From Serendipita indica DSM 11827 (Eukaryota; Basidiomycota; Agaricomycetes; Sebacinales; Serendipitaceae): DNA of 64,000 nt. Shown here piece after piece: positions 1 through 12,659 of the stretch. The stretch lies in assembly GCA_910890315.1 (NCBI GenBank), contig CAJVGD010000001.1, forward strand, positions 1,736,001-1,800,000, given 5' to 3'. A program made the translations under genes and the position numbers. Every line of letters starts with the position of its first letter. Position 1 is the stretch's first letter. The notes beneath the pieces are model-generated. The model had not been told where the DNA came from and searched no databases. It saw only the letters and a list, made by a program, of their open reading frames with translations.

Positions 1-1164
1 TCAGTATAATAAGGGCTGGGTGCAAAATTCACCAGAAGGTATTGCTGTAGCAGTCGTTGCTGAACCTTGCTTTGCATGACCGTCATGAGACCTCGCATGT
101 CCTTGGCCCATCTCTGTCGGCGTTTCTCCCATGCGCGACGCCTCCAAGTGAACAGAGCCGAGTTTAACACTCGCAAGCGATGCATGACAGAGGCCTTTTT
201 GGTCTCTTTCATCGCAGCTTCCGCCTTGACTCGCCATATATTTAGGATAGATCGGAGTAAGAACTCAGTCCGGGCATTATCCAGTTGTGTAGACGTGGCT
301 TCTACCCACTTGAGCCCTTTGATCCAGACGTCGAGACACCGAGCCATGAGAGACTCGCGTCGGAACAAGTCTGCATCTCGCTCCATTTCGATTATTCTCC
401 ACGTCTCAGCATCATCTCTTGTCGACACTGGCTTCGAAGATGTTGAAGACAATCTTGGTGCGGTGGAACGGACGCCTGCTTGTTTGGATTTAACGTGTGT
501 AGGTCGGTCAATCTCAATGGCATTTTCTTCGTATTTGGTGGTTGCTGATGAAGACCGACGATGGCCAGATTCCCGAAGGATAGAGGAGAGTCCTCGTGTA
601 TTGGACGAGGAAGGTTGAGTGGATTCCGTCTGTGAATCGAGATAGTTTGTACGAGTCGCTTTTGGTTGTTTCGGTGTGACTAGAGCCTTATAACCTGGGG
701 AAGTATTGTTCGTGGCCGAGCCAGCTTGCGAAGTGAAGGGTAAAAGCATCGTCTTCGTCGTCCTTGGGTTGGTACTTTCCGCCTTGTCTGATAGTCGAGC
801 CTACAAACGACGAAGAGGAGTACCCGAAATGTTCTTTTACTATCCTCCATTTCTCGTGCCAGTTTTCCGCGCGAATCATACCCAGCTTCAACAGCAAGTT
901 GTAGTAAAACTGGTCATCGGATGCACTTCGCCCACACTCTTCAAATTCGTCTTGATAAGCCTTGAATACTGGGACAAACGTCGTGACGGCTGGGTTAACC
1001 CGAGAAATGATTGCTTCTATGAACGACACTTCATCCGGCGCTAAGCCTTCGAAAGGGGCCAGGTTTGTATTCGATGAGGAATTAGAAAGTACCGAAGAGA
1101 CGCTCAAAGCGCCCTTGCGACCGGAACCATGTGTCTGCTCGTTGAGGGTTCTTCTGTTTGCCAT
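1..1164 (-). CDS. SFI1: Sfi1-like centrin-binding spindle pole protein (3' end outside window)
   Basis: Sfi1 binds centrin along a long helix in the half-bridge of the spindle pole body and is needed for its duplication. The start codon at 1164 opens a 158-residue frame with a globular N-terminal region and a DDAFTLHF segment that I remember from basidiomycete Sfi1 proteins. From about 690 down to 1 the frame shows the repeating Trp-centred pattern of centrin-binding repeats: IWRVKAEAAMKE, then LFTWRRRAWEKR, then QRWAKDMRGLM, spaced about 25-35 residues apart. The two halves are in different reading frames and I could not find a clean GT-AG intron joining them near 690-770. A GC-AG intron, a very short intron or an assembly error is possible. 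The gene runs off the window start. An upstream GT-AG intron at about 1180-1228 may be in the 5' UTR. Confidence 0.8.
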
Positions 1165-1381
1165 CGGCGGTTTCTGAATGGGTGTCTGTGGAAGTCAATA
1201 AAGTCACTATTGTGGATCATACAAACTCACGTGCGAGGGGTATAGTATCGAGTCTTGTATGTCAGAGGCTTGCTTGTAAATGAGGCTCGCGAATGAACAT
1301 GGAGCACTCGCGTGGTGAAAATAGGCCCAAGTATTTGAAAGAGACTATACACGGTACGTTAGTTTCTAGTTGACAAATAAC
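1165..1381. promoter_or_regulatory. Shared upstream region of SFI1-like and RecQ genes
   Basis: This 217-base stretch separates two divergent start codons, so it must hold both 5' UTRs and promoters. A plausible 5' UTR intron of the SFI1-like gene lies at about 1180-1228. No specific binding site could be recognised. Confidence 0.45.
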
Positions 1382-4300
1382 ATGCAATCACTCGGAGGCG
1401 AATGCGGGCAGGGACAAAGTCTCAACCTTGGCCTGAACCACACGATGCCACAGGTTTCGGCGACCACAATGTCATCAGATGAACCCATATACTGTATTAA
1501 ACGGAGACGCCCTCCAAAATCCACCAAGGCACCCTATTGGACGATTCCTCCAGAAGGGAGCATCGTGAAGAAACCAAACATCGGCCTGGCGATCTCATAC
1601 AGGGCAAGCCAGTAGTACCAGTCTGAAGCCAAATGACGTAGTCTCTAGACTACTCCCCAATTCCCGGCCCTCCTGAGAATATTGAAGCGTGTCTTTGGCA
1701 AAAGTGATTTTCTTCCAAATCAGCCTCCGGCGATAAATGCAGCAATATCAGGGTAAAAACAAGAACTCTCAGCTGTGATCTCTAATAGCAGATAGTTATG
1801 ACCTCATTATGTCACTCCCCACAGGCGCGGGTAAATCTCTGTGCTACCAAGTATGTTCTAAACGACATCAAGGCATCCAATTGAGATCGTAGCTGCCAGC
1901 CTTGTATATTCCAAAACTTACAGTGGTCTTCTCGCCCACGGTTGCATTGATTGAGGATCAGATACGCAGTCTCCCTGTTGGATTAGCGGCAAGGTATGAT
2001 TTCCGGAACAAATTTGTGCTTGCTCACTATTCTCCAGGTCACATCAGAGCCAGAGGGACGAACGAAAACTTCTCCCGTTCACAATAGACTCACCCCGACT
2101 ATTCTACGTCTGTCCGGAGTGGTTGGACAATCGAAGACATGCCGATTTTCTTGCAATTCTATGTAATGAGGGTCACGTTGCTCGATTTGTGATAGATGAA
2201 GCTCACACAGCTCTGGTACGAAACATGATTCAGGTTCTGTTCATACTATATTCACTATATATAGAGCACCTTTCGTAGTGCATATTCTAGCGTGTTTAGG
2301 CTGCGCACACAATATCCGGACATTCCTTTCACATTGATCTCTGCATCAACCACTCAAGAGCAGCTTCTCCGGCTCACCGAGAGCTTGGACATGACAGGCA
2401 CATGCCTTCGTATAACGAATTCTTCGAATAGACCCAACATTCACTATAGCGTCATCCACGTGCCAAGGAATGAGGCTCACTTCCGAGTGCGCACTATCGC
2501 ACAATACATGGAGTGAGTCTGGTTAGTGTTTTTTCCTGATTATGCTAACAGGGTGTCCCCATCACTGAAAGAGAACATCCAGACGAGAGTGGGCTCATCT
2601 TTGCGCGAACAAGGAACCAAGCCATGAGGGTGGCCAGGCTACTACAGGAGGAAGGCCTCTCGGTCGACTTCTATCATAGTGGTGTCCAGGAAAAGTTGAA
2701 TCAGGTACTGCAATACTTTCACTCTGGTACACTTCAGGCAATTGTTTGCACGGTGAGTTTGTTCTAGTTCCTTTCTGGACAGACGTCCTCATTGCATTAG
2801 AGCGCATTTGCTGAAGGAATCGACAAGAATGGCGGTATGTGATATGTTAGTATAGTTCTCCTGTCTCACCAACAAACAGTCCATTTCGTTTTCCATTATT
2901 CCATACCCCCGACACTGGAGGCGTATTACCAGGTACGCACATATAATATATCATAGCTATCATCTCATTGTTCTGCAGGAAACCGGGAGAGCAGGTAGCT
3001 CTATTATTTCCACATTTTGCAAACTGACGGCTCTTAGGCAGAGATGGCCTCCCAAGTAAATGCATTTTATGTATATGGTACCAGCGAAATTTCTCATTCT
3101 CACATGTGTGATTCAGTCTATAACTTTAGCGACATTGCGCGAGTCGCGAGCGTCGTTGCAGAGGAGGTCACCCTAGCCTCTGGTGACAAAACTCGAGAGC
3201 TTTCCCATGAACAACGAGAGAGTATACAACAGGTCGTCAATCTTTGCCTCGACGTGCGGTCCTGCCGGAGACAGCACATTGTGGCTCCATTTGCTGATCG
3301 CAAGCCCACACAGTTCTCCGGACCCCAGATGAAGATCTACTCAACGCAAGCGCACACCTTGAGCAAGAACGGGAACTGCGAAGCTTGCGATGTCTGCGAC
3401 ATGCGGGAGAATTGCGTAACTCCAGAAGAAATCTCCTCCGAGCTCCATATTATTGAGGAGCAGCTTCAGAGAGATTATTCGGTGCCTAAACACGAGCTAG
3501 TCAGACGGGTAGCCAAAGCACTCCGCAATGAGTCCCGTGCACGAGTTCTTGTTGAGTATATGGCAGCAACTGGGGTACTCGCTCTTGATTTTGAATGTCA
3601 ACTCTCCAAGTGGATGCAATTGCGACCTATGATTGGACTGGTGTGCTCAATGGTATAAATTATGTCTGATTGACATATTTCTAGAGGACTGTCAAGCTGG
3701 ATCGCGTCCTTCATTGGATGTATCCGAAACCACCTGTTCCACGACCTCGAAGACATCGCCCCCCTGGGCTCACGACACAACCTCTCATGGACGAAGATGC
3801 GAAAAGCATTGAAGACGATGACTACGACGAATCAGAGGATGTGCTCAATATGCTACAGGAGCCCTCTCAAGATGGCGCGGACATGTCGATGGATGCTGAT
3901 GACGAGGGTCAATTCTCAAAGCCATACTCCCAGGACAGCATACCGGATCCACCAAGTAAATCAGCTCAGCGATTACCCAGGTTTAGAGAGGAGTATGAGC
4001 CAGGGAATACCACAGATACGAACGTCGAGGATCAGGTCGAAGAGGTCTTCAAGCAATTGAAACAAGTGAGAAAATGTCAGTGTAAACCACTATTCTCATG
4101 CATTTCAGTTTGCTCGAAGGACGTCCGACCTGAGGACTGTTTCTGACCAAGGGCTGCGTTCCATTGTGGATGAGTGGCAGCGACGACGCAAGCTGGGGCT
4201 TGGTGAGAGGGAATGACATCCTTATAATACTATTGACCACCATCTAGTCCTTTTTGACGCAGAGGAATTTTCCAAGTGTGTCAAGACAGTCAGAGAGAAG

Positions 4301-4432
4301 GAGGCCACGGTTCGAGGCAAGAAGAGAGTCAAGATAGAATTCACACAAGAAGTTGTGAATACGTTGGACTACTACTCTGAGAGGATTGTCAGAGATATTT
4401 TTGACGCTTTGAGCGACGACCTTTTTGTATAA
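1382..4432 (+). CDS. RecQ-family ATP-dependent DNA helicase (divergent)
   Basis: A 3'-5' DNA helicase of the RecQ branch, acting in nuclear DNA repair. Visible motifs in order: a RecQ-type motif 0 (LKRVFGKSDFLPNQ, ~1686), Walker A PTGAGKSLCYQ (~1822), FSPTVALIEDQI (~1927), Walker B box VIDEAHTAL (~2190, with Thr where RecQ usually has Cys after DEAH), then the C-terminal helicase lobe with GLIFARTRN (~2590), AFAEGIDK (~2805) and QETGRAGRDG split over introns near 2930-3050. A RecQ-type zinc region follows (CRRQHIVAPF and CEACDVCDMRENC). The gap between these two Cys groups is longer than in bacterial RecQ. A long acidic C-terminal extension ends at 4432. At least eight introns are needed. The first coding exon (ATG 1382) is the least certain because its join to motif 0 around 1600-1675 is unclear. 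This could be a rapidly evolving paralogue and not the Sgs1/BLM orthologue. Confidence 0.8.
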
Positions 4433-4548
4433 TGCTTTGCTGCTCCATCTTGAACTGTATATATTCTTGATATCCTTGATGTACAAAGAAACTGAAGTGT
4501 TCGAGGTGGAGCGGTCCAGTTTGAAACTTGACCTCTGTTTGCATCCAT

Positions 4549-7500
4549 ATGAGCACGTCCTCGCCGATGGATGATCACTTTGAGATAGAAGAGGACAACA
4601 GAGACTACGCGTCTCGCATGGACGATATTCTAGGCAGTGGAGATGAGCAACACGACAGCGATGAAGACTCTGGCGAAGGATTCGTGTACGATGGAGAAGA
4701 TGCTGAGCCTTCTGGGCCCTACAAGGAACAGCTTAGCGAGATATTAGAGCAGAATATTGACGAACTGGATGAGCTCGAGGACGCAGAGCATGTCGGAAAG
4801 CTGCTCCAAGGCTCAGCACCGTCGAACCCCGAACCCAGTGACGAACCAGTGGGTGACATCTTTGATATGAATAATTACGTGCTTATAGGCTACTATCACG
4901 TCCATAGGAACCTCCCCGCGACATTTCGACCCCTTCACCGACTCCTAAAGTTACACTCACCCGTCCCAGCTTCTTGCATCCAAATGTCTCCCGTTTGCGG
5001 TCACATCTCGGAGCAGCTTCGGCGTCACCAGTTCCATCTGTCTCGGAGCAGCCTCACGGAGGTGATACTCCTTCGCACATGTCTGCACTTTCGCGCACGT
5101 CGTCGAATTCAAACCTTCAAGATGTTGAAATTCTACCTCATGGTGCTAATGGAAAATACAAACACGAAAGGACACCATTCCGATGGTCGACCATGAAAAG
5201 CATCCTGGAGCGAATACGAACCAACTCTGTTGCTCCTCCAAAGGCCGCAAGCGTTTTGGGAAACGCAGAAGCACCAACTGTGATGGCCGCTAATGGGTTG
5301 ATCTGCATCGGTACGACCCTCGGGAGGGTCTACGTATTCGATTTCAAGCAAAACTTGAAATGCATCTGTGCAAGTGAGTCAGGTCAACGCTTATGAGTAT
5401 TTTTTTTTACCAAACATTGGCTAGCAAAGGATAGTTCCATGGTTAGTGCCATTGCCCTATCGCAAGACCGCACCTTCGTTGCTGTCGGGCATATGGACGG
5501 GCAAATGCATCTGTTCAACCTTGCGGATCCTTCAAAGCCTGTGAGAACCGTCCCAACTCTTCCCCGCGCTGCTGTGCTCTCTGGAAGGAGGGAAGGACAC
5601 TTGCACCGGTCACGTATCACGCACATCGCATTCGTAGGAGCGCGCCATACCGCAGTCGTTTCTTCCGATGAGCATGGACTCGTGTTCTACCACAGTCTAG
5701 GCAAAGTTCTCTTTGTCGAGGCGACAGACGTACTTCGACTCCTTGGGAAGTACCCAGAAGAAGCTCAGGCTGCTGTGCAATCTCCCAAACCGGGTAATCA
5801 AAGCCCACGTTCCACTATTCGTGGAGATGGGCGGAAACTTCGCTGGATTAGACAATCTCCCAACATCCTTGCCATGGCTCCTCTTCCCTTGGGTGCTATT
5901 CCGAACGCGACTGATGCGTACAACATCATCGCCATTCTTACTCCCTTAAAACTGGTCATCGTTGCGCTGAAACCAGTTGCAAAGACATGGCTGCGAAAGC
6001 GACGTGTGGAGGATCGGTTCGCTTCACTCAAGGAGACGCGTGTATCAGTAGCAGGATGTCTATCATGGTATCCTGCGGTGACAATCAAAGACGAAGATAC
6101 ACCAGGAGGTGCCAAGAATACGGTGCCAACTTTGGTTTATACATGGGGAAAAGCGGTTACTGTCCTTACAGTTCGCGAGGAGCTCGACGAGCGCCTCGTT
6201 AAATCTCAAAAGAGGGGTATCCCACATGAGCAAGCAAAGCTGGAATTCCAACAAATCGGCTCCTGGACGGCCGGTGGTGAAATTAAGGCTGTAGAATGGC
6301 TAAACGCCCATGTGAGTGAATGGTACAAATTTACGGTAATTCTAACCCTTTTATAGCAAGTACTTTTGCTCTTGGACGCTTCGATCGAAGTCTGGGATAT
6401 TCGAGACGGGTGCCAAAGGATTGAAAAGGCCAAATTTCTCATCATGAATATCTCGCATATCTGGGTGAAAATTGAACAGATCAAGTTGCGTTCGTATCAG
6501 CAGAGCATTTGCGCCTACAAGGGCAAGATTTTCGTTCTGGTGAGTACTCCGATAGTTTCCACAAGCGACAACTAATTTTTATAGGGCGTCAAAGATATTC
6601 TCGTGGGAACACTCTTGTCCTGGACCGATCATATCCTTGGTCTGGTCGAGCGAGGAGACTCGTTGGCAGCTATCGAACTTGCTACCGCGTATCACCTCGA
6701 TACTGCCCCTGGGAACAAGAATGGGCTGCCGCGCCGAGAGGATGCTAGAAAGGTGATGACGGGCAACCAACTCCGCGAGTTGATGCAAGCTTCTGTCCGC
6801 CATGCCTTCTCTCTTGATCGCTTGACGGATGCGACTCATCGCACCGCAGATAACAGAGGAGTCGACCGTACAGATCTTTTTGAGGGACTCGTTCCTACCT
6901 GTGTTCGCGCCTGCAAGGCTCTTGATGAACTAGACTTCCTTTTTGAGGAGGTTTTGGAGCACTATCAGAACGCAGGTATCCAGAGGATTTACCTCAGGGC
7001 TCTAGAGCCTTTTCTTCTTGACGGGACGATACCCGCCGTTCCTCCATGGATCACCCAGCAGCTCATTTCGATGCACGAAGAGGAGGAGGAGTTTGTCAAA
7101 GCGGAAGCTCTCATATGGCATCTGGATCCTATGTCTCTCGACATTAATCAGGCCATCCGCCTGTGTCGTGAGCAGAACCTCTGGGACGCGTTGATTTACG
7201 TCTACACGAGAGCGCTAAGGGACTACGTCGCACCTATTGTCGAACTCATCCCACTCGTTCGCAAAGTCCAAAAGCTCCGACAACTCGCTAGTACCACGGG
7301 TTTCACAACGGCCATCGAGAAGGAGATGGAGGCAATCACCCCCGACGCCTACAAGGTTTTCCCTTATATTGCAGCAACCTTGTGTGGCTCGACGTATCCA
7401 AGTCAAACACCTCTACCTAAGGATGACGTCTCGCAAGCGAAAAGCACCGTATACGCGTTCCTCATTGATGGGCGATCTCGAATTTGGCCAAGCGGTCCGA

Positions 7501-9233
7501 GCGGCAAACTTATATTGACCGCTGACGAAGACGGAGGGACAGAGCCAACGTACCCATATCTAAGGCTCTTGCTCCGCTTCGATCCAGAGTCGATGCTCCA
7601 TACCCTCGACCTTGCGTTTGAGGACTCGTACCTTAATGACGATAATCAGGGTGTCGGACGGCTTATCATAATCAAAATATTGCTGGAAATGTTGGGCACT
7701 GGCGGGTTCCCACCTTCAGACGCGACGCTTGTGCGAATTTTTGTCGCACGCAACGTCCCCAAATACCCTCAATATATCAAGATGCCACCATCCCTTCTAC
7801 ACACAGTACTTGTTGGCCTTGCGTCGGACAACGATGCTGACACCCGCGAAGACCGTCAGCTGGCTACGGAATACCTGCTTTCCGTATACAAGCCCCGAGA
7901 AGAGGACAACCTTATTACAATGTTCGAGGAGGCAGGCTTCTACCGCATCCTGCGTACTCGGTACAAGGCCGAAAAGCAATGGAGCTCTCTCCTTGAGGCA
8001 TATCTACAAGATTTCGACCTTCCAACAAGCGACCTATTCCGGAGTCTGGACGAAGTATTCGCCTCATCGATGAAGAAAGGCGTAATTCCCCGTGACGTTG
8101 TGCTTGTCACTGTCGATTCACTTCCTCGTTTGCTCTCGCTTAACCTCAGTGGCACAGCGAGTCTCCTCGATCGACGTATGCCAGATCAACACTCGAGAGC
8201 ATTGGAACAATTAGAAGGAGATGATGAGCGTCAACTTGTCTACCTGCGCACATTGCTCCAACCGGCTAAGATTCTCCCGAATGCATCCGAAGGGGATATA
8301 CCTCCCCCGTCCCAGCACGTAGAACCGGCGGGTGTTGCATTATTCTTTGAGCTCCTGTCTAGGACTGAGCCAGGAGGTGTAATCGAGGCGCTGGAGAGCC
8401 TCAGCGGGGCAATAGTCCTGCCAGATAGTATAACGGAGATATTCAAACGAAACGGGGCTCATGATGCAGTGGTTCTCTCCCTCCAGCAAGCGAACAAGGT
8501 CGATGAGGCAATATCCTACATTGAAAAGGCATGCCGGACAGAGACCGGACGTATTGGGACCCTCCTTGATAACCATGCCAGCGCAGATCGAGCAAAGAAC
8601 CTTCGTTCGATCCTAGAGAGGCTGGAACGATTGGGGGAACGTAGCATCAAACTTTGTCAAGCCAACACTGGCACGAGCGTTCCTGCAGATCAAAAGTGGC
8701 TCAGGCTACTACAGTCGCAAATCCTCCTCGTTCAGGGGGTTGCGGATGAGATCAATCTCTCTGGATTCGAGGAAGGAGATTCCATACTAGGACCCCTGCG
8801 GACGCTTGTTCAAGAGTCATTTGGCGCTCTTTTACTCCGTTCGCATTCACAGGGCATTTCCTTCCCGACATTGTTCAAGGAGCTCGTGACCTCGACGACC
8901 GAGGCGAATAAATACTCGGAGGAACCATCTACCGAGTTGTATTCCGAGTTCCGAATGATTCTAACAGGGATGTTGGAATCATATCGGTACGAAGGAGAGC
9001 TTTTGACAACATCCTCAGCATTGGTCAACCGCGACGTGAACAAGTTGTTTGAAGAATGGACTCGTAAGCGTGACTATGGATGGCGGCCAGCACAGGCGGT
9101 GTGCGGGAAGTGCCATCGCAGCGTGATTCCGCCTATTGTCGTCGACGGAGAGACGGAAAGCGGAGAGACGAGGCCTCCATCCATACGCATTGTCGCGTCT
9201 GGCGTATTGGAACATGTCGAATGTCCAGCCTGA
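4549..9233 (+). CDS. VPS8: CORVET complex subunit Vps8
   Basis: Vps8 is the Rab5-effector subunit of the CORVET tether, which works in early endosome fusion. The N-terminus is acidic and disordered (about 110 residues). A WD-type beta-propeller follows (for example GLICIGTTLGRVYVFD at ~5295 and AVGHMDGQMHLFN at ~5480), then a long alpha-solenoid in one large exon from about 6585. The segment around WTDHILGLVERGDSLAAIEL (~6620) is characteristic of Vps8. The end is a reduced RING-like region with one C-x2-C-H pair (VCGKCHRSV) and a final SGVLEHVECPA, fewer zinc ligands than a canonical RING-H2. ATG 4549 was chosen because the upstream in-frame start is only a TTG. Introns lie near 4870-4940, 5374-5424, 6312-6356 and 6541-6584. 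The gene starts 116 bases after the RecQ stop on the same strand. Confidence 0.9.
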
Positions 9234-9297
9234 CGCATATCTATCATCTATTTATGGCATGTATCCGCTTCATTCATCAGTATTTTCCAAGAGTCGC

Positions 9298-10990
9298 CTA
9301 GAAGAATCCAAGATTGAACTTTCTGGTGGGATCCATAAAGTGATGAAGCACTTCGTCGGTCACCTTGGCTTGGGCCTGGGAGAAGTGAGCACGTTGAAAG
9401 ATCATTGTGGGCTACTCACCTCCTGGAACGTCTTTACGAGTTTCTGTACCTCTTGTATGCACAAGTCCTTCATCTCTCCAGTGGTGACGATACCTTTACG
9501 GTAATCCTAGACTCGTTAAGCTTCAATCATCCAACTACGGTACACTTACTGCACCCAGCTGAGCATATTTCTCGTCGTCCTCGAGGAGGAAGCCCAGATA
9601 TTGATACGCAACGTCCACATCGGGATTTCCTCCTAGACGTCGGTGTTCTTCTATCGTTTCTTGGCCACCTGAGAAAGCATGTGCTTTGATCTTCTTTTTT
9701 ATCTGCGCTGGAGTATCCGACAAATAGATGGCAGAGTTGACGTCGGACGCAGACATTTTGGTGGACGGGCCTTGCAGAGCGGGGAAGAATTTCGAATGGA
9801 TCAGGGCAGGCTTGGGGTACTTTAGCTTGACGGCAGCGTCCCGGGTCAATCGGAAATAAGGATCCTAGGGCTGGGTTAGAGAGGATCCCAATGATATTAT
9901 CCCTCGTACCTGGTCAATGGCGCATGGAATCAAGCAAGGAATGTCCTTTTTCGTCCCAAACATGTTCGGGAACGAGTTGGAGAAACTGGGAGCGGCTTGT
10001 ATAGCACAAAAGCTGATCTTTCCGATATTATCTCTGAGAAATGTCAGATGCTGCGACTCTATAGTAGACAAACGCACGATTCGTTGAAGCCAAAGGTCGA
10101 CTTTGCCTGGTTGAATGTGATCTGCCTAGCTATCTTCTGTACATTGACATAGAAGGCCCCCTAAACCCCTAGTTAGTTTCAGATGACGAATTTAAATAGA
10201 CATACCCCACAAAGGCAAAATTACTGAAGATGAATGTCTTCTCAGGGTTGAAGCCAACAGCAATAATGTCTTTGGCGTTCTTTTTGGTATATTCCAATAC
10301 TTTCTCCACTGTGAGCTCGTTCTTGAATAAGAACTTTTCATCATCTGGGCACACGTTGAACGCTTGCAGCGACCAAAATAGGATCCTTACCCGTCAGCTG
10401 AATGACTAGAGGGCAATCGAAAACGTCCTGAAGCCACTTGGTGAACATGAAAGGAACCATATGTCCGAGATGCATGCTGTCGCTGCTTGGCCCTCGGCCA
10501 GTGTAGAGAAAGATTGGCTTCTTCTCAGCATGGCGATCCAGAATCCGATTCAACTCTCTGTTTGACATCAGATGAATAGGAATAAGAACAAACAAGGTGC
10601 TCACCTATGCGAGAAGAACATACCTCTGCGCAGGAGAATATGCGGGTCGTGCCCAGTCACCTCTTTGAATCGAGCCAAAAGAGCCTCGTCGATGGGCCGC
10701 GTTCCGAACTGCTTGATGAGTTTATCATAATCTATCCCAAGCTTTTGTCCCGTCTCTGTGACCTCTCCGGCCACATCCCACGGAGTCACTTTTTGCTCCG
10801 TGGCAATCTCCTTTGGTGGCTCTGATGTTGAGCTTCAGCCTTTGGAGCACTGTATCAATCGTTAGAGTGAAATATGCCTCCTATCTGAATCCCTCGTGCC
10901 CACCACTGACCTGGATTCGACTAGGGATGTTTGTCCGACCGCACTAGTAATCTCGTCGACGACAGCACTTGTCGATACGGGTTCAGACAT
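9298..10990 (-). CDS. WRS1: Cytoplasmic tryptophanyl-tRNA synthetase
   Basis: Class Ic synthetase that charges tRNA-Trp with tryptophan. The HIGH signature appears as [10 protein letters not shown] (~10470) after YTGRGPSSD. The KMSKS signature is [15 protein letters not shown] (~9740), the usual eukaryotic TrpRS form. Other diagnostic blocks are [14 protein letters not shown] (~10600), CLIPCAIDQ (~9930) and [10 protein letters not shown] (~9970). The ATG at 10990 starts [11 protein letters not shown], and the final exon ends [11 protein letters not shown]. About eight short introns interrupt the gene. Length and motif order match the human and yeast cytoplasmic enzymes, and no mitochondrial presequence is evident. 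It lies convergent with VPS8, with 64 bases between stops, and divergent from the PLC-like gene. Confidence 0.96.
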
Positions 10991-11081
10991 TTGCTTGGAT
11001 TTATCAAGAAACTTGAGCGTGGCCACCGGATTGTGGTGAAGACGAGGTTGGTCTCCGTAGTTTGCCCTAGTTAGCGGGGAA
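10991..11081. promoter_or_regulatory. Bidirectional promoter, WRS1 / PLC-like gene
   Basis: Only 91 bases separate the two divergent ATGs, so both promoters must overlap here or extend into the neighbouring transcripts. No TATA-like box is obvious. Confidence 0.5.
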
Positions 11082-12596
11082 ATGCCGTCCAACGTTCAGC
11101 TTTCCTTCATCAACCTGACAGGGACAACTTTACATGTCTCATTACCTGGGATAAGCTTGTTGAAACCGCTGGCACTGAGCGACGGCGCACTTACACATCT
11201 CGGAGAGGTCTCCGTGGGCAAGATGGTGGAGATATCGCTTTCTGAAAAGCCTGAAGAGGGTCCAGAAATCTACTCGAATAAGATTATCTTCAAACGACGG
11301 ATGCATGGTCGCAGCTGGGAACCACTGTCCGCTCACAACAGTACCTGGCGGCTGTACCGGGCCAAGATTGGCAAGGGCCACCAGCGTATATTCGTATTTC
11401 CACAACGACCTCTGGCATCGTGGATGAGGGACCTCCCAGACTCTCTACCTCTCTCGAGTGTCTGCTTGCCGGGTAGGTACGTGTCTATCTCATAAGATGG
11501 TATTGACCCAGAAATAGGAACGCACGAGACTATGGCACTGTATGGATGGCCATTTTCTCAATGTACGTTCTCGAGCCGCCCCAAGGCCCAGATTCTGACT
11601 TCTGACAGGCCAAGATATTACCCTCACCGAGGTATGCAAGTCCAAGACCTGAGCGAAAGATTAATTGGTCCCGTATAGCAATTTCAGTACGGCGTGCGCA
11701 TAGTTGATATACGCATCGTGCTTGTGGACGGCCAACTTCGGACCTATCATGGCGCAACGCCAGAACGAGCGACATTTACTGATATTCTCGAAGCTGTTTC
11801 TTCCTTTTTAGAATCATACGAAGGGAAAAGCGAGACGATTGTCATATCCATCATGGAAGAGTCCTCTTTCATGCCCTCCTCACCGCTCTTTTCAAGTCTC
11901 GTCCACGACGCTATCCTGAGCGAGCCGTCCAAACGCAGCCTCTGGTACCTTGAAAATAGGATCCCAAGACTCGGAGAAGTACGCGGAAAGGCCATACTCT
12001 TTAGCCGGTTCGGGAACCATGGGGAAGGGTGGGAAGGAGGCAAGATTGGAATCCACCCTCCAATCTGGCCAAACAGTCGTCGAGAAGGCTTCGAGTGGGA
12101 GCTCACAAACTGTCGCGTCCGAACACAAGACTGGTATGCCATTCCAAGTTTTCTGGACATTCCAGAGAAATTTGCCGTGGCAGTTGAGATGCTTATCCCT
12201 CAACCGACACCAAACGGCAAACAAGACCTCGCAATCACTTTCTTCTCCGCTGCTAGGGTCCCACTGGCATTGCCGTCGACGGTGGCTTGTGGATTTGGGT
12301 GGTCGGTTTTGGGGGTCGAAGGTGTCAACTCGCGAGCGGGGAGGTGGCTGCTAGATCAATTGGGGGACGACACTGACACAACGATTGCGCCCCTTTCCAA
12401 GTCGGAGAGCGAGGTCACACTCGTTGGGGACGAGAAGCGCTATAAAAGTCAGCCAAATGGTCGCAGGGAACCTAGATTGCGTGGATGGGTACTGATGGAT
12501 TTCGCGCTGTACCCTTACGAGCTCGGGTTGATTCCGTTACTTGTCGAGTGTAACTGGCGAGGACGAGTCAAGGGTGAAGAAGGTTGGGATTGCTAA
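11082..12596 (+). CDS. PI-PLC X-domain phosphodiesterase-like protein
   Basis: Related to phosphatidylinositol-specific phospholipase C of the bacterial/X-domain type. The first exon (ATG 11082) gives an N-terminal beta-rich domain of about 130 residues. The catalytic domain starts at LPGTHETM, where the His matches the first catalytic His of the family. It continues through QCQDITLTE and FQYGVRIVDIRI, the usual second block of the X domain, then SETIVISIMEES and GKAILFSRFG. Short introns at about 11485-11519, 11562-11608 and 11633-11679 split the first part. The last exon (~11680-12596) is long and uninterrupted. No signal peptide or C-terminal GPI signal is seen, so a cytosolic protein is likely. 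The natural substrate cannot be told from sequence. Confidence 0.85.
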
Positions 12597-12659
12597 AGGC
12601 ATCGCACTGGTATATTACGTTTATACACGCTAAGCTATCTAGGATTAGTCTATGTAGAG

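Noticed and set aside
67-618. 183-residue plus-strand open frame
   Set aside because: Antisense shadow of the SFI1-like Trp-repeat coding region.
4549-9233. Truncated RING at the Vps8 C-terminus taken as gene damage
   Set aside because: The ending with one Cys pair and a short SGVLEHVEC tail may be normal for basidiomycete Vps8. The rest of the frame is intact, so there is no reason to call a pseudogene.
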